Source: Pseudomonas sp. MM211 (GTDB lineage: Bacteria; Pseudomonadota; Gammaproteobacteria; Pseudomonadales; Pseudomonadaceae). Taken from it: 64,000 nt of DNA. Location: the NCBI RefSeq assembly GCF_020386635.1, contig NZ_CP081942.1, positions 1,612,001-1,676,000 on the forward strand, read 5' to 3'. The notes below the pieces were generated by a model, which saw only the letters and a list, made by a program, of their open reading frames with translations, made no database searches and was not told the DNA's origin. Below are positions 23,500 to 32,582 of the stretch, one piece after another (position 1 is the first letter of the stretch; every line of letters starts with the position of its first letter). The position numbers were made by a program, and so were the translations under genes.

Positions 23500-25284
23500 T
23501 TAACGCTGCTCGCTTTGCGGTGTCACGCGCAACACTTCCTCGATGGTGCTCTGACCTGCGGCGACCTTTTGGGCTCCGGACAAACGAAGGCTGCGCATGC
23601 CGTCCTTGAAGGCCTGGCGGCGCAGCGGGGTCAGGTCGGTATCGGCGCTGATCAGCGGTTTGAGGCTGTCGTTCAGCACCATGATCTCGTACACCCCGGC
23701 ACGCCCGCGGTAACCGGTTTCCCGGCACTCCACGCAGCCCACGGCGCGGTGCGCGCCGGTTGGCAGCGGTGCGTTCCAGGGCCGGGTCAGCTCTTGCCAA
23801 TCCGCCTCGTCGAGCTCCAGGGGCGCCTTGCAATGCGGGCACAGCGTACGCACCAGACGCTGGGCCATGACGCCGAGCAGGGTGGCCTTGAGCAGATAAT
23901 GCGGCACGCCCAGTTCAAGCAAACGAGTAATGGCGCTGGGTGCATCGTTGGTATGCAGGGTCGACAGCACCAGGTGGCCGGTGAGCGCCGCCTGAATGGC
24001 CATCTCGGCGGTTTCCAGGTCGCGGATCTCGCCGACCATGATAATGTCCGGATCCTGACGCATCAGTGCGCGCACGCCGCTGGCGAAGGTCAGATCAATG
24101 TTGTGTTGCACCTGCATCTGGTTGAAGGCGCCCTCGATCATCTCGATGGGGTCTTCGATGGTGCACACGTTCACCTCGTCGGTCGCCAACTGCTTGAGCG
24201 TGGTGTACAGCGTGGTGGTCTTGCCCGAGCCGGTGGGGCCGGTAACCAGAATGATGCCGTTGGGCTGGCTGGTCATGCTTTCCCAGCGCTTGAGGTCGTC
24301 CGGGCTGAAACCCAGCTGGTCGAAACCACGCAGCAGCACGTCCGGGTCGAAGATACGCATTACCATCTTTTCGCCGAAGGCGGTCGGCAGGGTCGACAGC
24401 CGCAGTTCGACCTCGTTGCCGGCGGGCGTTTTGGTTTTCACGCGGCCGTCCTGGGGCTTGCGCTTTTCGGCGACGTTCATCCGCCCCAGCGTCTTCAGGC
24501 GGCTGACGATGGCCATGGTCACCTGAGCCGGGAACTGGTAGACGGTGTGCAGTACGCCGTCGATGCGAAAGCGTACGCTACCCTGTTCGCGTCGCGGCTC
24601 GATGTGGATGTCACTGGCGCGCTGCTGGAAAGCGTACTGGAACAGCCAGTCGACGATGTTCACCACGTGGGCGTCGTTGGCGTCCGGCTCCTGATCCTGA
24701 GCGCCGAGGTTGAGCAGTTGCTCGAAGTTGCCGACGTTGCTGATCTTCGCATCGCTGTTCGTCGCGCCGCTGACCGAGCGGGCCAGGCGATAGAACTCCA
24801 CGGTGAAACGCTGGATATCCGCCGGGTTGGCCACTACGCGCTTGATCGAGCGCTTCAGCACGTGGGTGAGGTTGGCTTCCCAGCCGTGCATGAAGGGCTG
24901 GGCGCTGGCGATGGTCACCGATTCGGCGTTCACCGCGACGGCGAGGATCTTGTGGCGCTGGGCGAAGGCATAGGACATCAGCGGCGTGACCGCGGCGGCG
25001 TCTATCTTCAGTGGATCGATGCGCAGGTAAGGCTGCCCAGCCTGCTGCGCCAGCCATTGCGTCAGCCCTTCCAGATCCAGTTTGCGGCCCGCACGCGTCA
25101 GATCGTCGAGTTGCTGGGCTGCCAGAAACTCCAGCGGATGCAGATCGTTATTGGCACCGTTGCGGCGGATCGCCAGGCATTGCTCAGCGCTCTCCTGAGC
25201 GATTCGCCGCTGAGCGACCAGTTCGCGCAACAGCTCGTTGAGATCCAGCAGGCGGTCGGGGGCTAGAGGCGAGAGGCTGGACAT
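23500..25284 (-). CDS. Orphan GspE/PilB-family secretion ATPase
   Basis: 594-residue type II/IV secretion ATPase. The N-terminal MshEN/GspE-N-like region covers about 1-170. The catalytic core has the Walker A GPTGSGKTTTLYTTL near 345-359, Asp boxes CTIEDPIEMI and RQDPDIIMVGEIRDLETAE (Walker B), and a His box LSTLHTNDA. The zinc tetracysteine is present as CPHC and CVEC near 475-510. No pilus or T2SS genes (inner-membrane protein, pseudopilins, secretin) are in the window, so its partner machine is unknown. P. aeruginosa has a counterpart (PA5210) at this place. Confidence 0.88.
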   Translation of the reverse strand: MSSLSPLAPDRLLDLNELLRELVAQRRIAQESAEQCLAIRRNGANNDLHPLEFLAAQQLDDLTRAGRKLDLEGLTQWLAQQAGQPYLRIDPLKIDAAAVTPLMSYAFAQRHKILAVAVNAESVTIASAQPFMHGWEANLTHVLKRSIKRVVANPADIQRFTVEFYRLARSVSGATNSDAKISNVGNFEQLLNLGAQDQEPDANDAHVVNIVDWLFQYAFQQRASDIHIEPRREQGSVRFRIDGVLHTVYQFPAQVTMAIVSRLKTLGRMNVAEKRKPQDGRVKTKTPAGNEVELRLSTLPTAFGEKMVMRIFDPDVLLRGFDQLGFSPDDLKRWESMTSQPNGIILVTGPTGSGKTTTLYTTLKQLATDEVNVCTIEDPIEMIEGAFNQMQVQHNIDLTFASGVRALMRQDPDIIMVGEIRDLETAEMAIQAALTGHLVLSTLHTNDAPSAITRLLELGVPHYLLKATLLGVMAQRLVRTLCPHCKAPLELDEADWQELTRPWNAPLPTGAHRAVGCVECRETGYRGRAGVYEIMVLNDSLKPLISADTDLTPLRRQAFKDGMRSLRLSGAQKVAAGQSTIEEVLRVTPQSEQR

Positions 25285-25397
25285 GCGGGCTCCTGAGAAT
25301 CCGGTAAAGGGTGTGCTCCGTGCGGTCAGTCAGCATGCCTGATTGCGGTGACGTTGACTAAGCGCCGGTTCAAAGCTTGAGCAGGCTCTGCGCGCGG

Positions 25398-26135
25398 TTA
25401 CTCTTTTGCAGTCGGCTGCTCGTCGCGCAGGGGCAACTGCTCTTGCCGGGGTGGCTGATCCTGAGCTTCGGCCTTGGCGCTGTCGTCCTCCAGGCTCTGC
25501 ACGGGCAGTGCCGGCGGTGGTGTCAGGCCCATGGAAACATAGATGCTGGTCAGCGCGTCGACGCCCATGTTGGCCGATTTCACCCACTCAACCGGGACAT
25601 ACAGCAGGCCGCCGCCGATGGGGATCGGCGCAGTGGGTACAAGAATCGCGAAGTGCGGACGGCCTTCCAGTACCACCGGTTGCGAGCTGGGTTGCAGGGC
25701 GAGAACTGCCACGCCATCACCGCCGAAGAAACACCACACCGGACGCATGCTGGTGATATCGGTGTTCTTCTTGTCCAGCAAGCCGACGAAGCGGTCAGCG
25801 AGGTTGTAGAAGTTGCCGATCAGTGGCGTGCGGCGCAGGGTTACGTCGATCAGCCAGCCAAGCGGCTTACGCAAGCCCAGCTTCACGGCTAGACCCAGTG
25901 GATAGAGGCTGATCAGCAGCACCAGAGTGCCGAGCAGGTAGGCCAGAAAGGGGTTGCTGGCGAAGGGTGTGCCGAGTGCGGCGAACAGCCTGCCGATGGC
26001 GGTGGACGGGCCGATCAGGTTGTTCAGTAGGCTGACGATCCAGGCCAGCACCACCATGGTCAGCGCCAGTGGCAGCAAGGCCAGCAGGCCAGTGAGCCAG
26101 GTCGCGATGATGGATTTCAGGCTAAGTTTGAACAT
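25398..26135 (-). CDS. DUF502 family inner-membrane protein
   Basis: 245-residue protein of the DUF502 family. Two strong membrane segments lie at about 10-38 (WLTGLLALLPLALTMVVLAW) and 58-85 (NPFLAYLLGTLVLLISLYP). They are followed by LRRTPLIGNFYNLADRFVGLL and a soluble domain with VPTAPIPIGGGLLYVP and MGVDALTSIYVSMG, the typical C-terminal motif. A proline- and Gln-rich tail extends past 215. It is 57 bp downstream of the CYTH-CHAD gene on the same strand and may be co-transcribed with it. The molecular function is unknown. Confidence 0.85.
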   Translation of the reverse strand: MFKLSLKSIIATWLTGLLALLPLALTMVVLAWIVSLLNNLIGPSTAIGRLFAALGTPFASNPFLAYLLGTLVLLISLYPLGLAVKLGLRKPLGWLIDVTLRRTPLIGNFYNLADRFVGLLDKKNTDITSMRPVWCFFGGDGVAVLALQPSSQPVVLEGRPHFAILVPTAPIPIGGGLLYVPVEWVKSANMGVDALTSIYVSMGLTPPPALPVQSLEDDSAKAEAQDQPPRQEQLPLRDEQPTAKE

Positions 26136-26192
26136 CGAGGGGGCGTCCTGTCGTCGAAGCGAGGCAGGTAGACGCGCTACCTGCCGGGTTTT

Positions 26193-27563
26193 TCAGCCGT
26201 TTTTTAGCAGCGTTTTCCAGGGCTTCAGGCTCATGATGATCTGCGCCTGGGTCATGCGTGGCTCCAGTTCTTCTGGACTCAGCGGGCGCTTGGCCAGTTC
26301 AGCCAGTTTGTTGAGTTCACCGAACAGGCGATCGGTCTCGGCGACGTCGAGCACGCCACGCGCCAGGTGCAGCCAAAGCAGCAGGCGCTCCAGGCGTGGC
26401 AGCTGTTCGGCGAGGTCTTCAGGCTGCTGCTGGTAGCGCTTGAGCTGCAGATCCCGGCCTTCTTCAGCAATAAAGGTCGGCAGCCAGCTTTGCAAGGCGG
26501 CGGCGCCCTGACGATCACCACGCTTGTTGCGCGAGGCCGTCCAGGCACGGCTCAGCAACCAGCGCGAGGCGTTCAACGAGAACAGACCCCAACGGGTTTG
26601 AGCCAGCTCGGCGGTGAATTGTGCAGGAGCGTCCTGGCGTGCCGCTTCGTCCTCTTGACCGGCGAGCACCCGTGGGCGCCAGTCTTCCAGAAGCGCGTCG
26701 AGTACCTTGCGCAGCTCGCTGCTGCTGGCGCGCGGTGCGGCTTGGCCGAGGCTGCCGAGCAAGGCGCGCAAGTCGATCAGGCACTGCTGCCAGTCAACCA
26801 GCAGGCGCCAGTGGCCGTTGTGGCGATACTGCTCGGCCAGGCGCTGGCTGCTGCCAAGCAGGAACCAGCCGATGGCGGCGACGCTATCGTCCAGGCTCTG
26901 CTCGGGCGGCAGCTCCGGGGTGGGCAGCTGCAGGCTGTAGCTGCCTTCGTCGAACAGGCGGTAACCGCGCTCGGCCTTGCTGATATCGCAGGGCATCAGT
27001 GGCAGATCGGCAGCCAGTTCGGCGGCCAGCTCCAGCAGGGCTTCGGGCTCACCCTGGCGCAGTTCGAGTTCCAGCTCGCAGATTTCTTCCTGCTGCTTGC
27101 CAGCGATTACCTTGCCCAGATCCAGGGCTGCCTCGATGATCACTCGAGCCTTGCCACGGCCCCAGGCGATCTCGGCGCGCTGACGAACGAAGTCGGTGGT
27201 GAAGATCGGCTTCAGCTGTTTCTTGTCCAGCTCCGCCAGGCTGGCCGGCCAGCAGCTGTCGTCGAGCTTTTTCAGATCCAGCTTGGCCTTGGCCAGGTTC
27301 CAGTCCCACTCGTTACGCTCGGACAACCCGGCCACGCTCTGGCCACGGCTCTTCAGGGTCTGGATTACCTGATCGCCATCCTTGCGAATGCGCAGGGCGA
27401 CCTTGGCGCCAGCGAGGTCACGCGCTTCGGTGTCGAAGTACTGGTTGAACAGCTCGCTTGTCTCCCAGCCAGTTTTGCTGCGCTTCTTCAGCAGTGGGTG
27501 GGTTTGCAGGGCGGCCAGGATTTCGCGGCTGGCGCGCAGTTTGATTTCGGTTTCTTTATTCAT
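26193..27563 (-). CDS. CYTH-CHAD domain protein (triphosphate tunnel / polyphosphate binding)
   Basis: 456-residue two-domain protein from ATG 27563; the open frame to 27605 is longer but lacks the family start MNKETEIKL. The CYTH domain (about 1-200) opens with the signature ETEIKLR (ExExK-like) and contains LRIRKDGDQVIQTLKSRG and ICELELELRQG. This fold hydrolyses tri- or polyphosphate. The CHAD domain (about 215-450) supplies basic helices, such as RYQQQPEDLAEQLPRLERLL, that bind polyphosphate. It is divergent from the DUF47-pit phosphate genes and upstream of DUF502. Role in polyphosphate metabolism is inferred from domains and neighbours. Confidence 0.88.
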   Translation of the reverse strand: MNKETEIKLRASREILAALQTHPLLKKRSKTGWETSELFNQYFDTEARDLAGAKVALRIRKDGDQVIQTLKSRGQSVAGLSERNEWDWNLAKAKLDLKKLDDSCWPASLAELDKKQLKPIFTTDFVRQRAEIAWGRGKARVIIEAALDLGKVIAGKQQEEICELELELRQGEPEALLELAAELAADLPLMPCDISKAERGYRLFDEGSYSLQLPTPELPPEQSLDDSVAAIGWFLLGSSQRLAEQYRHNGHWRLLVDWQQCLIDLRALLGSLGQAAPRASSSELRKVLDALLEDWRPRVLAGQEDEAARQDAPAQFTAELAQTRWGLFSLNASRWLLSRAWTASRNKRGDRQGAAALQSWLPTFIAEEGRDLQLKRYQQQPEDLAEQLPRLERLLLWLHLARGVLDVAETDRLFGELNKLAELAKRPLSPEELEPRMTQAQIIMSLKPWKTLLKNG

Positions 27564-27862
27564 TGCGAGGGCTCGGTGAAACGGCGACGGCGGCGGGGGT
27601 GGCACGGTGCTGGACGCTGCCCGGCACGTTAGGGCGTACAGGGTAGTGGAAAAGCGCGGCGGATGCAGGTCGGCGAACGGTGCTGGCTGCCGGTAACGGA
27701 GTGGGTGAACTAAGCATGGTTACAGTTTCGCTGATATTTCCCCGGCGTTCGCTGAAAATCCGTGAGGAAATGCGACATTGTGACGGAACGATGACACGCG
27801 CTGGCTTGCCTCGGATGTCATCCGTATACTTGCCGCCTCTTTGACAGACAGGGGTCACCCCC
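27564..27862. other. Intergenic spacer between CYTH-CHAD and DUF47-pit
   Basis: 299 bp separate the divergent start codons. The left half is GC-rich with no gene. The right half contains a possible Pho box at 27780-27797 and a TATACT-like -10 at about 27825-27830 that could serve the DUF47-pit unit. No small ORF with a ribosome-binding site or RNA gene was recognised. Confidence 0.5.
27780..27797 (-). promoter_or_regulatory. Candidate Pho box (PhoB site)
   Basis: On the minus strand the 18 bases read as two seven-base units, GTGTCAT and CCGTCAC, separated by CGTT. Each differs from the CTGTCA(T/C) unit at one position and the four-base spacing is exact. The site is about 65 bases upstream of the DUF47 start. 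Its orientation points towards the CYTH-CHAD gene. It may activate that gene or repress pit; neither is shown. Confidence 0.45.
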
Positions 27863-28543
27863 ATGCCAAGCAATCCGTTCATCAGCAGCCTGTTTGGCCG
27901 CTCACCTATTGGACCGATGCAGCAGCACATTGCCAAGGCCCATGAGTGTGCAGCCAATCTGGTGCCATTCTTCGAGGCGGTAATGGCCGAAGACTGGGCG
28001 CGCGTCGAGCAGGTGCAGCAAGAGATGGTTCGCCTCGAAAACGAAGCGGACAAACTCAAGAAAAATGTACGTATGCACCTGCCCAAGAGCCTGTTCCTGC
28101 CGGTGCCACGTTCCGATCTGCTGGAACTGCTCAGCACCCAGGACAAGGTCGCCAACCGGGCCAAGGATATCGCCGGGTTGATGCTGGGCCGCTCCATGAC
28201 CATCCCTGCCGCGCTGCAGCCGCTGATGCTGGCGTATGTGCAACGCTGCGTGGACGCCAGTGCTCAGGCACTCAAGGCGATGAAGGAGCTGGATTCGCTG
28301 CTCGAGGCCGGTTTTGCCGGTCGTGAGGCCACCCTGGTCGAGCGCATGGTCGAGGAGCTCGAGGAAATCGAGCGCGAAACCGACCGCCAGCAGATCGAGG
28401 TGCGCCGCACCTTGTTCAAACTGGAAAAGGATCTTCCCGCAGTCGATGTGATGTTCCTCTATCGGATCATCGACTGGGTCGGAGACATTGCCGATCGCGC
28501 AGAGCGCGTGGGCAACCGGCTGGAACAACTGCTGGCGCGCTAA
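27863..28543 (+). CDS. PhoU-like DUF47 family protein (TIGR00153)
   Basis: 226-residue all-helical protein of the DUF47/TIGR00153 group, related to PhoU. The family opening NPFISSLFGRSPIGPMQQHI is present, followed by helices with acidic metal-binding-type residues (EVMAEDWARVEQVQQEMVRL, then VERMVEELEEIERETDRQQ). It lies 38 bp upstream of pit, the common pairing in which the DUF47 protein is thought to regulate Pit-type phosphate uptake. The ATG follows a GGGG/C-rich leader, with no strong ribosome-binding site. Confidence 0.9.
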   Translation: MPSNPFISSLFGRSPIGPMQQHIAKAHECAANLVPFFEAVMAEDWARVEQVQQEMVRLENEADKLKKNVRMHLPKSLFLPVPRSDLLELLSTQDKVANRAKDIAGLMLGRSMTIPAALQPLMLAYVQRCVDASAQALKAMKELDSLLEAGFAGREATLVERMVEELEEIERETDRQQIEVRRTLFKLEKDLPAVDVMFLYRIIDWVGDIADRAERVGNRLEQLLAR

Positions 28544-28581
28544 GCCGCCAGCATCCTTTCTGGGTTTACAGGTAAATCTCT

Positions 28582-29847
28582 ATGTCTCTTGTCGCGGACT
28601 ACGGTTTCGTACTCCTCGTGATGGCCTGCTGCTTTGGTTTGTTCATGGCGTGGGGTGTCGGTGCTAATGATGTGTCCAATGCCATGGGCACTTCGGTGGG
28701 TGCCAAGGCACTGACCATCAAGCAGGCGATTCTCATCGCCATGGTCTTCGAATTCTGCGGTGCCTACCTTGCCGGTGGCGAGGTAACCGAAACCATCAAG
28801 AACGGCATCGTCGATGCATCGGTGATTCCTGCCGACATGTTCGTGTTGGGCATGATGGCGTCGCTGTTGTCGGCCGGCACCTGGCTGCTGATCGCCTCGT
28901 TGCGCGGCTGGCCGGTATCGACCACGCACTCGATCGTCGGTGCGATCATCGGCTTCGCTTCGGTCAGCGTGTCGGTCGATGCGGTGAACTGGGGCGGCCT
29001 GGTACCCATCGTCTCCAGCTGGGTGGTCACGCCGTTCATCTCCGGCCTGCTCGCTTTTGGCCTGTTCATGAGCGTTCAGTGGTTGATCTTCGACACCGAA
29101 GACCCGTTCCGCAATGCCAAGCGCTGGGTGCCGGTGTACATGTTCCTGACCGGCTTCATGCTGGCGTTGATGACCTTCACCAAGGGCCTCAAGCACGTTG
29201 GCTTGAACTTCACCACCGGCCAGAGCATTCTGCTGTCCGCTGGTGTCGGCCTGCTGGTCGCCGGCCTGGGCATTCTGCTGCTGCGTCGCATCAAGCTGGA
29301 TCCGGAAGCCGATAAGGACTTCCACTTCGCCAGCGTCGAGAAGGTCTTCGCGGTGCTGATGATCTTCACTGCCTGCTCCATGGCCTTCGCACACGGTGCC
29401 AGCGACGTCTCCAACGCCGTCGGCCCGCTGGCTGCGGTTGTCGGTGTGATCGAGGCGGGTGGCGACATGGCTATTGGCGGTCAGTCTTCGGTGCCCGGCT
29501 GGGTGCTGCTGATGGGCGCCGTGGGTATCGTCATCGGCCTGGCCACCTACGGCTGGAAGGTGATTGCCACCATTGGCAAGAAGATAACCGAACTGACCCC
29601 TAGCCGCGGCTTTGCCGCCGAGCTGGCCACTGCGGCCACCGTGGTCGCTGCTTCTGGCGTTGGTCTGCCGATCTCCACCACGCACACGCTGGTGGGTGCG
29701 GTACTGGGTATCGGTTTGGCGCGTGGTATTGGCGCCCTGAACCTGGCCGTAGTCGGCAAGATCTTTACCTCTTGGGTCGTCACCCTGCCAATCGGCGCAG
29801 CGCTGGCGATTATCTATCTGGAAATCTTCATGCTGATCTTCCTGTAA
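28582..29847 (+). CDS. pit: Low-affinity inorganic phosphate transporter (Pit family)
   Basis: 421-residue integral membrane carrier that imports metal-phosphate with protons. The two repeated PiT signatures are present: GANDVSNAMGTSVGAKALT near 27-45 and GASDVSNAVGPLAAVVG near 272-288. Each half also has the STTHSIVGA or STTHTLVGA motif (near 113 and 366). About ten membrane segments are spaced through the chain. It is downstream of the DUF47 regulator and likely co-transcribed. E. coli PitA-type proteins are longer; this shorter form is usual in Pseudomonas. Confidence 0.93.
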   Translation: MSLVADYGFVLLVMACCFGLFMAWGVGANDVSNAMGTSVGAKALTIKQAILIAMVFEFCGAYLAGGEVTETIKNGIVDASVIPADMFVLGMMASLLSAGTWLLIASLRGWPVSTTHSIVGAIIGFASVSVSVDAVNWGGLVPIVSSWVVTPFISGLLAFGLFMSVQWLIFDTEDPFRNAKRWVPVYMFLTGFMLALMTFTKGLKHVGLNFTTGQSILLSAGVGLLVAGLGILLLRRIKLDPEADKDFHFASVEKVFAVLMIFTACSMAFAHGASDVSNAVGPLAAVVGVIEAGGDMAIGGQSSVPGWVLLMGAVGIVIGLATYGWKVIATIGKKITELTPSRGFAAELATAATVVAASGVGLPISTTHTLVGAVLGIGLARGIGALNLAVVGKIFTSWVVTLPIGAALAIIYLEIFMLIFL

Positions 29848-29970
29848 GACGTTTTAGCGATCTGCCCTGCAGGTCGCCAGTACGGCTTAAGGACGCGGCA
29901 ATTCTCCATTGGCGGTTCTCGCGGGCCTCGCTTCTCTTTATGATGAAGCGACCGACCCGAGAGAGCCGCC

Positions 29971-31107
29971 ATGTCATTTACCCTCAAGGATCGTTTCGCG
30001 GCGCTGATTGCCGCGCCATCGGTCAGTTGCACGCAGCCTGCGCTGGATCAATCGAACCTTCAGGTCATCGATCTGCTGGCCAACTGGCTGAGCGACCTGG
30101 GTTTCACCTGCGAGAAGCAGCAGGTCGAGCCGGGCAAATTCAATCTGCTCGCCACCTACGGCAGCGGCCCCGGCGGCCTGGTGCTGGCCGGGCACAGCGA
30201 CACCGTTCCCTTCGACGAAGCCCTGTGGCAAAGCGATCCGCTCAAGCTCACCGATACCGGTGATCGCTGGGTAGGCCTGGGCGTGTGCGACATGAAGGGT
30301 TTCTTCGCGCTGATCATCGAGGCCGTTCAGAGCCTGCTCGACCAGCCGTTCAAACAGCCGCTGATCATCCTTGCCACCTGTGATGAAGAGAGCTCGATGT
30401 CGGGCGCACGGGCCCTGGCCGAAGCCGGGCGGCCGCTCGGGCGTGCTGCGGTGATCGGTGAGCCGACCGGGCTCAAGCCGATCCGCCTGCACAAGGGCGT
30501 GATGATGGAGCGCATCGACATCCTCGGGCAAAGCGGACATTCCTCCAATCCGGCGCTGGGGCATAGCGCGCTGGATGCCATGCACGACGTCATGGGTGAG
30601 CTGATGCAACTGCGCCGCCAATGGCAGCAGGAGTATCGCAACCCGCAATTCAGCGTGCCGCAGCCGACCCTCAACTTCGGTTGCATCCATGGTGGCGACA
30701 ACCCCAATCGGATTTGCGGGCAGTGCTCTCTGGAGTTCGACCTGCGCCCGTTGCCCGGTATGCAGCCGGAAGCCTTGCGCGCAGCAATCCGTCAGAAGCT
30801 GCAGCCCCTGGCTGAGCGCCACGAAGTGAGCATCGACTTCGCCCCGCTGTTTCCCAGCGTGCCGCCGTTCGAACAGGTCGCCGATGCCGAGCTGGTGCGC
30901 CTTGCCGAGCGTCTGACCGGGCATACTGCAGCTGCGGTTGCCTTCGGTACCGAAGCGCCGTATTTCCAGCAGCTTGGCTGCGAGACGCTGGTGCTTGGCC
31001 CTGGCGATATCGACTGCGCCCACCAGCCGGGTGAGTACCTGGATGTTGACCGCCTGCAACCTACGGTCAAGCTGCTGCAACAGCTGATCCGTCACTATTG
31101 TCTGTAA
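29971..31107 (+). CDS. argE: Acetylornithine deacetylase
   Basis: M20-family zinc hydrolase that removes the acetyl group of N2-acetylornithine to give ornithine. The 378-residue length fits. The metal-site motifs are LAGHSDTVPFDE (His, catalytic Asp), GVCDMKGFF (bridging Asp) and LATCDEESSMSGA (catalytic Glu pair). The dimerisation domain is at about 175-290 with IDILGQSGHSSNPALGHSA. Fifth-residue His is in DCAHQPGEYL near the C-terminus. It is 117 bp upstream of argA, so arginine genes are clustered. Pseudomonas also has ArgJ recycling; the co-presence of argE is normal. Confidence 0.93.
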   Translation: MSFTLKDRFAALIAAPSVSCTQPALDQSNLQVIDLLANWLSDLGFTCEKQQVEPGKFNLLATYGSGPGGLVLAGHSDTVPFDEALWQSDPLKLTDTGDRWVGLGVCDMKGFFALIIEAVQSLLDQPFKQPLIILATCDEESSMSGARALAEAGRPLGRAAVIGEPTGLKPIRLHKGVMMERIDILGQSGHSSNPALGHSALDAMHDVMGELMQLRRQWQQEYRNPQFSVPQPTLNFGCIHGGDNPNRICGQCSLEFDLRPLPGMQPEALRAAIRQKLQPLAERHEVSIDFAPLFPSVPPFEQVADAELVRLAERLTGHTAAAVAFGTEAPYFQQLGCETLVLGPGDIDCAHQPGEYLDVDRLQPTVKLLQQLIRHYCL

Positions 31108-31224
31108 AACAGGGAGCCTACCGCTGATGCTTTTGCGACGACGATAACGCACTGAGCCTGCCTGCGAAGCGAGTGCTTCGCGCCCACCGATGCTTCTTTC
31201 GTTTTCACAAAGGTTTCGCTGCGC

Positions 31225-32523
31225 ATGCACGACTACGTCAACTGGCTTCGCCACGCTTCGCCCTACATCAATGCCCACCGGGACTGCACCTTCGTGGTCA
31301 TGCTGCCCGGCGAAGGGGTGGCCCACCCTAATTTCGGCAATATCGTCCACGACCTGGTGTTGTTGCACAGCCTGGGCGTGCGATTGGTACTGGTGCATGG
31401 CTCGCGCCCGCAGATCGAGGCACGCCTGAGCAATCGCGGGCTGACCCCGGTTTACCACCGCGACCTGCGGGTGACCGACAGCCCGACGCTGGAGTGCGTG
31501 ATCGATGCGGTCGGCCAGTTGCGCATTGCCATCGAGGCGCGCCTGTCCATGGACATCGCCGCATCGCCGATGCAGGGCTCGCGCCTGCGAGTGAGCAGCG
31601 GTAACTACGTCACCGCGCGGCCCATCGGCGTGCTGGATGGCGTCGACTATCACCATACCGGCGAGGTGCGGCGGATCGACCGCAAGGGCATCAATCGCCA
31701 GCTCGATGAGCGCAATATCGTGCTGTTGTCGCCGCTGGGGTATTCACCCACCGGCGAAATATTCAACCTGGCCTGCGAGGACGTGGCCATGCGCGCGGCC
31801 ATCGATTTGGCTGCCGACAAGCTGATCCTGTTCAGCAGCCAACAGGGCCTGCTCGACGACGACGGCAAGCTGATCCGCGAACTACGTCCGCAACAGGTTC
31901 CTGCCCATGTTTCGCGCCTGGGCAGCGACTATCAGGGTGAGCTGCTGGATGCCGCAGCCCAGGCCTGCCGCAGCGGCGTCAAGCGCAGCCATATCGTTAG
32001 CTACACTGGCGACGGCTCGCTGCTGACCGAGCTGTTCACTCGCGATGGCGGCGGCACCCTGGTCGACCCCGAGCAGTTCGAATCGCTGCGTGAGGCGAAC
32101 ATCGGTGACGTCGGTGGCCTGATCGAGCTGATCAGTCCGCTGGAAGAGCAGGGCATTCTGGTGCGTCGCTCCCGGGAAGTGCTCGAGCGCGAGATCGGCC
32201 AGTTCAGCATCGTCGAGCGCGACGGCATGATCATCGCCTGCGCCGCGCTCTACCCGATTGCGGACTCGACCTGTGGTGAACTGGCCTGCCTGGCGGTCAA
32301 TCCCGAATACCGCCACGGCGGCCGCGGCGACGAACTGCTCGAACGCATCGAAGAACGCGCCAAGGCCAAGGGCATCAACACCCTGTTCGTGCTCACTACC
32401 CGCACGGCGCACTGGTTCCGCGAGCGCGGTTTCGAGCCAAGCAGCGTCGAGCGCATGCCCGCGGCGCGGGCTTCGCTGTACAACTTCCAGCGTAATTCGA
32501 AGATATTCGAGAAGGCGCTTTAG
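31225..32523 (+). CDS. argA: N-acetylglutamate synthase
   Basis: First step of arginine synthesis, acetyl-CoA plus glutamate to N-acetylglutamate, feedback-inhibited by arginine. The 432 residues contain an amino-acid-kinase-like domain (about 1-285: VRLVLVHGSRPQIEARLSN near 52-70, and LNACEDVAM-type segment LACEDVAMRAAIDLAADKL) and a GNAT acetyltransferase domain (about 290-432). The latter has CLAVNPEYRHGGRGDELLER, the acetyl-CoA P-loop, and TRTAHWFRERGFEPSSVE. This two-domain layout identifies classical ArgA rather than ArgB. It is followed by a REP-like hairpin and a convergent small gene. Confidence 0.95.
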   Translation: MHDYVNWLRHASPYINAHRDCTFVVMLPGEGVAHPNFGNIVHDLVLLHSLGVRLVLVHGSRPQIEARLSNRGLTPVYHRDLRVTDSPTLECVIDAVGQLRIAIEARLSMDIAASPMQGSRLRVSSGNYVTARPIGVLDGVDYHHTGEVRRIDRKGINRQLDERNIVLLSPLGYSPTGEIFNLACEDVAMRAAIDLAADKLILFSSQQGLLDDDGKLIRELRPQQVPAHVSRLGSDYQGELLDAAAQACRSGVKRSHIVSYTGDGSLLTELFTRDGGGTLVDPEQFESLREANIGDVGGLIELISPLEEQGILVRRSREVLEREIGQFSIVERDGMIIACAALYPIADSTCGELACLAVNPEYRHGGRGDELLERIEERAKAKGINTLFVLTTRTAHWFRERGFEPSSVERMPAARASLYNFQRNSKIFEKAL

Positions 32524-32537
32524 GGCGGGTTACCTAT

Positions 32538-32560
32538 GGCTCCTACAGGGCGTAGGAGCC
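32538..32560. repeat. REP-like palindrome after argA
   Basis: GGCTCCTAC and GTAGGAGCC flank a five-base loop. The GTAGGAGC core is a common interspersed palindrome in Pseudomonas genomes. It lies in the 59-bp convergent gap between argA and the RMF-like gene and could also terminate transcription from both sides. Confidence 0.6.
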
Positions 32561-32582
32561 GATGGCTGCTTCAGGAGTCGAA

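Noticed and set aside
23515..25266. 583-residue plus-strand open frame opposite the secretion ATPase
   Set aside because: It mirrors the ATPase over its full length and has no domain signature or plausible start context.
29974..31656. 560-residue minus-strand open frame opposite argE and argA
   Set aside because: It crosses two real genes in antisense and shows no domain.
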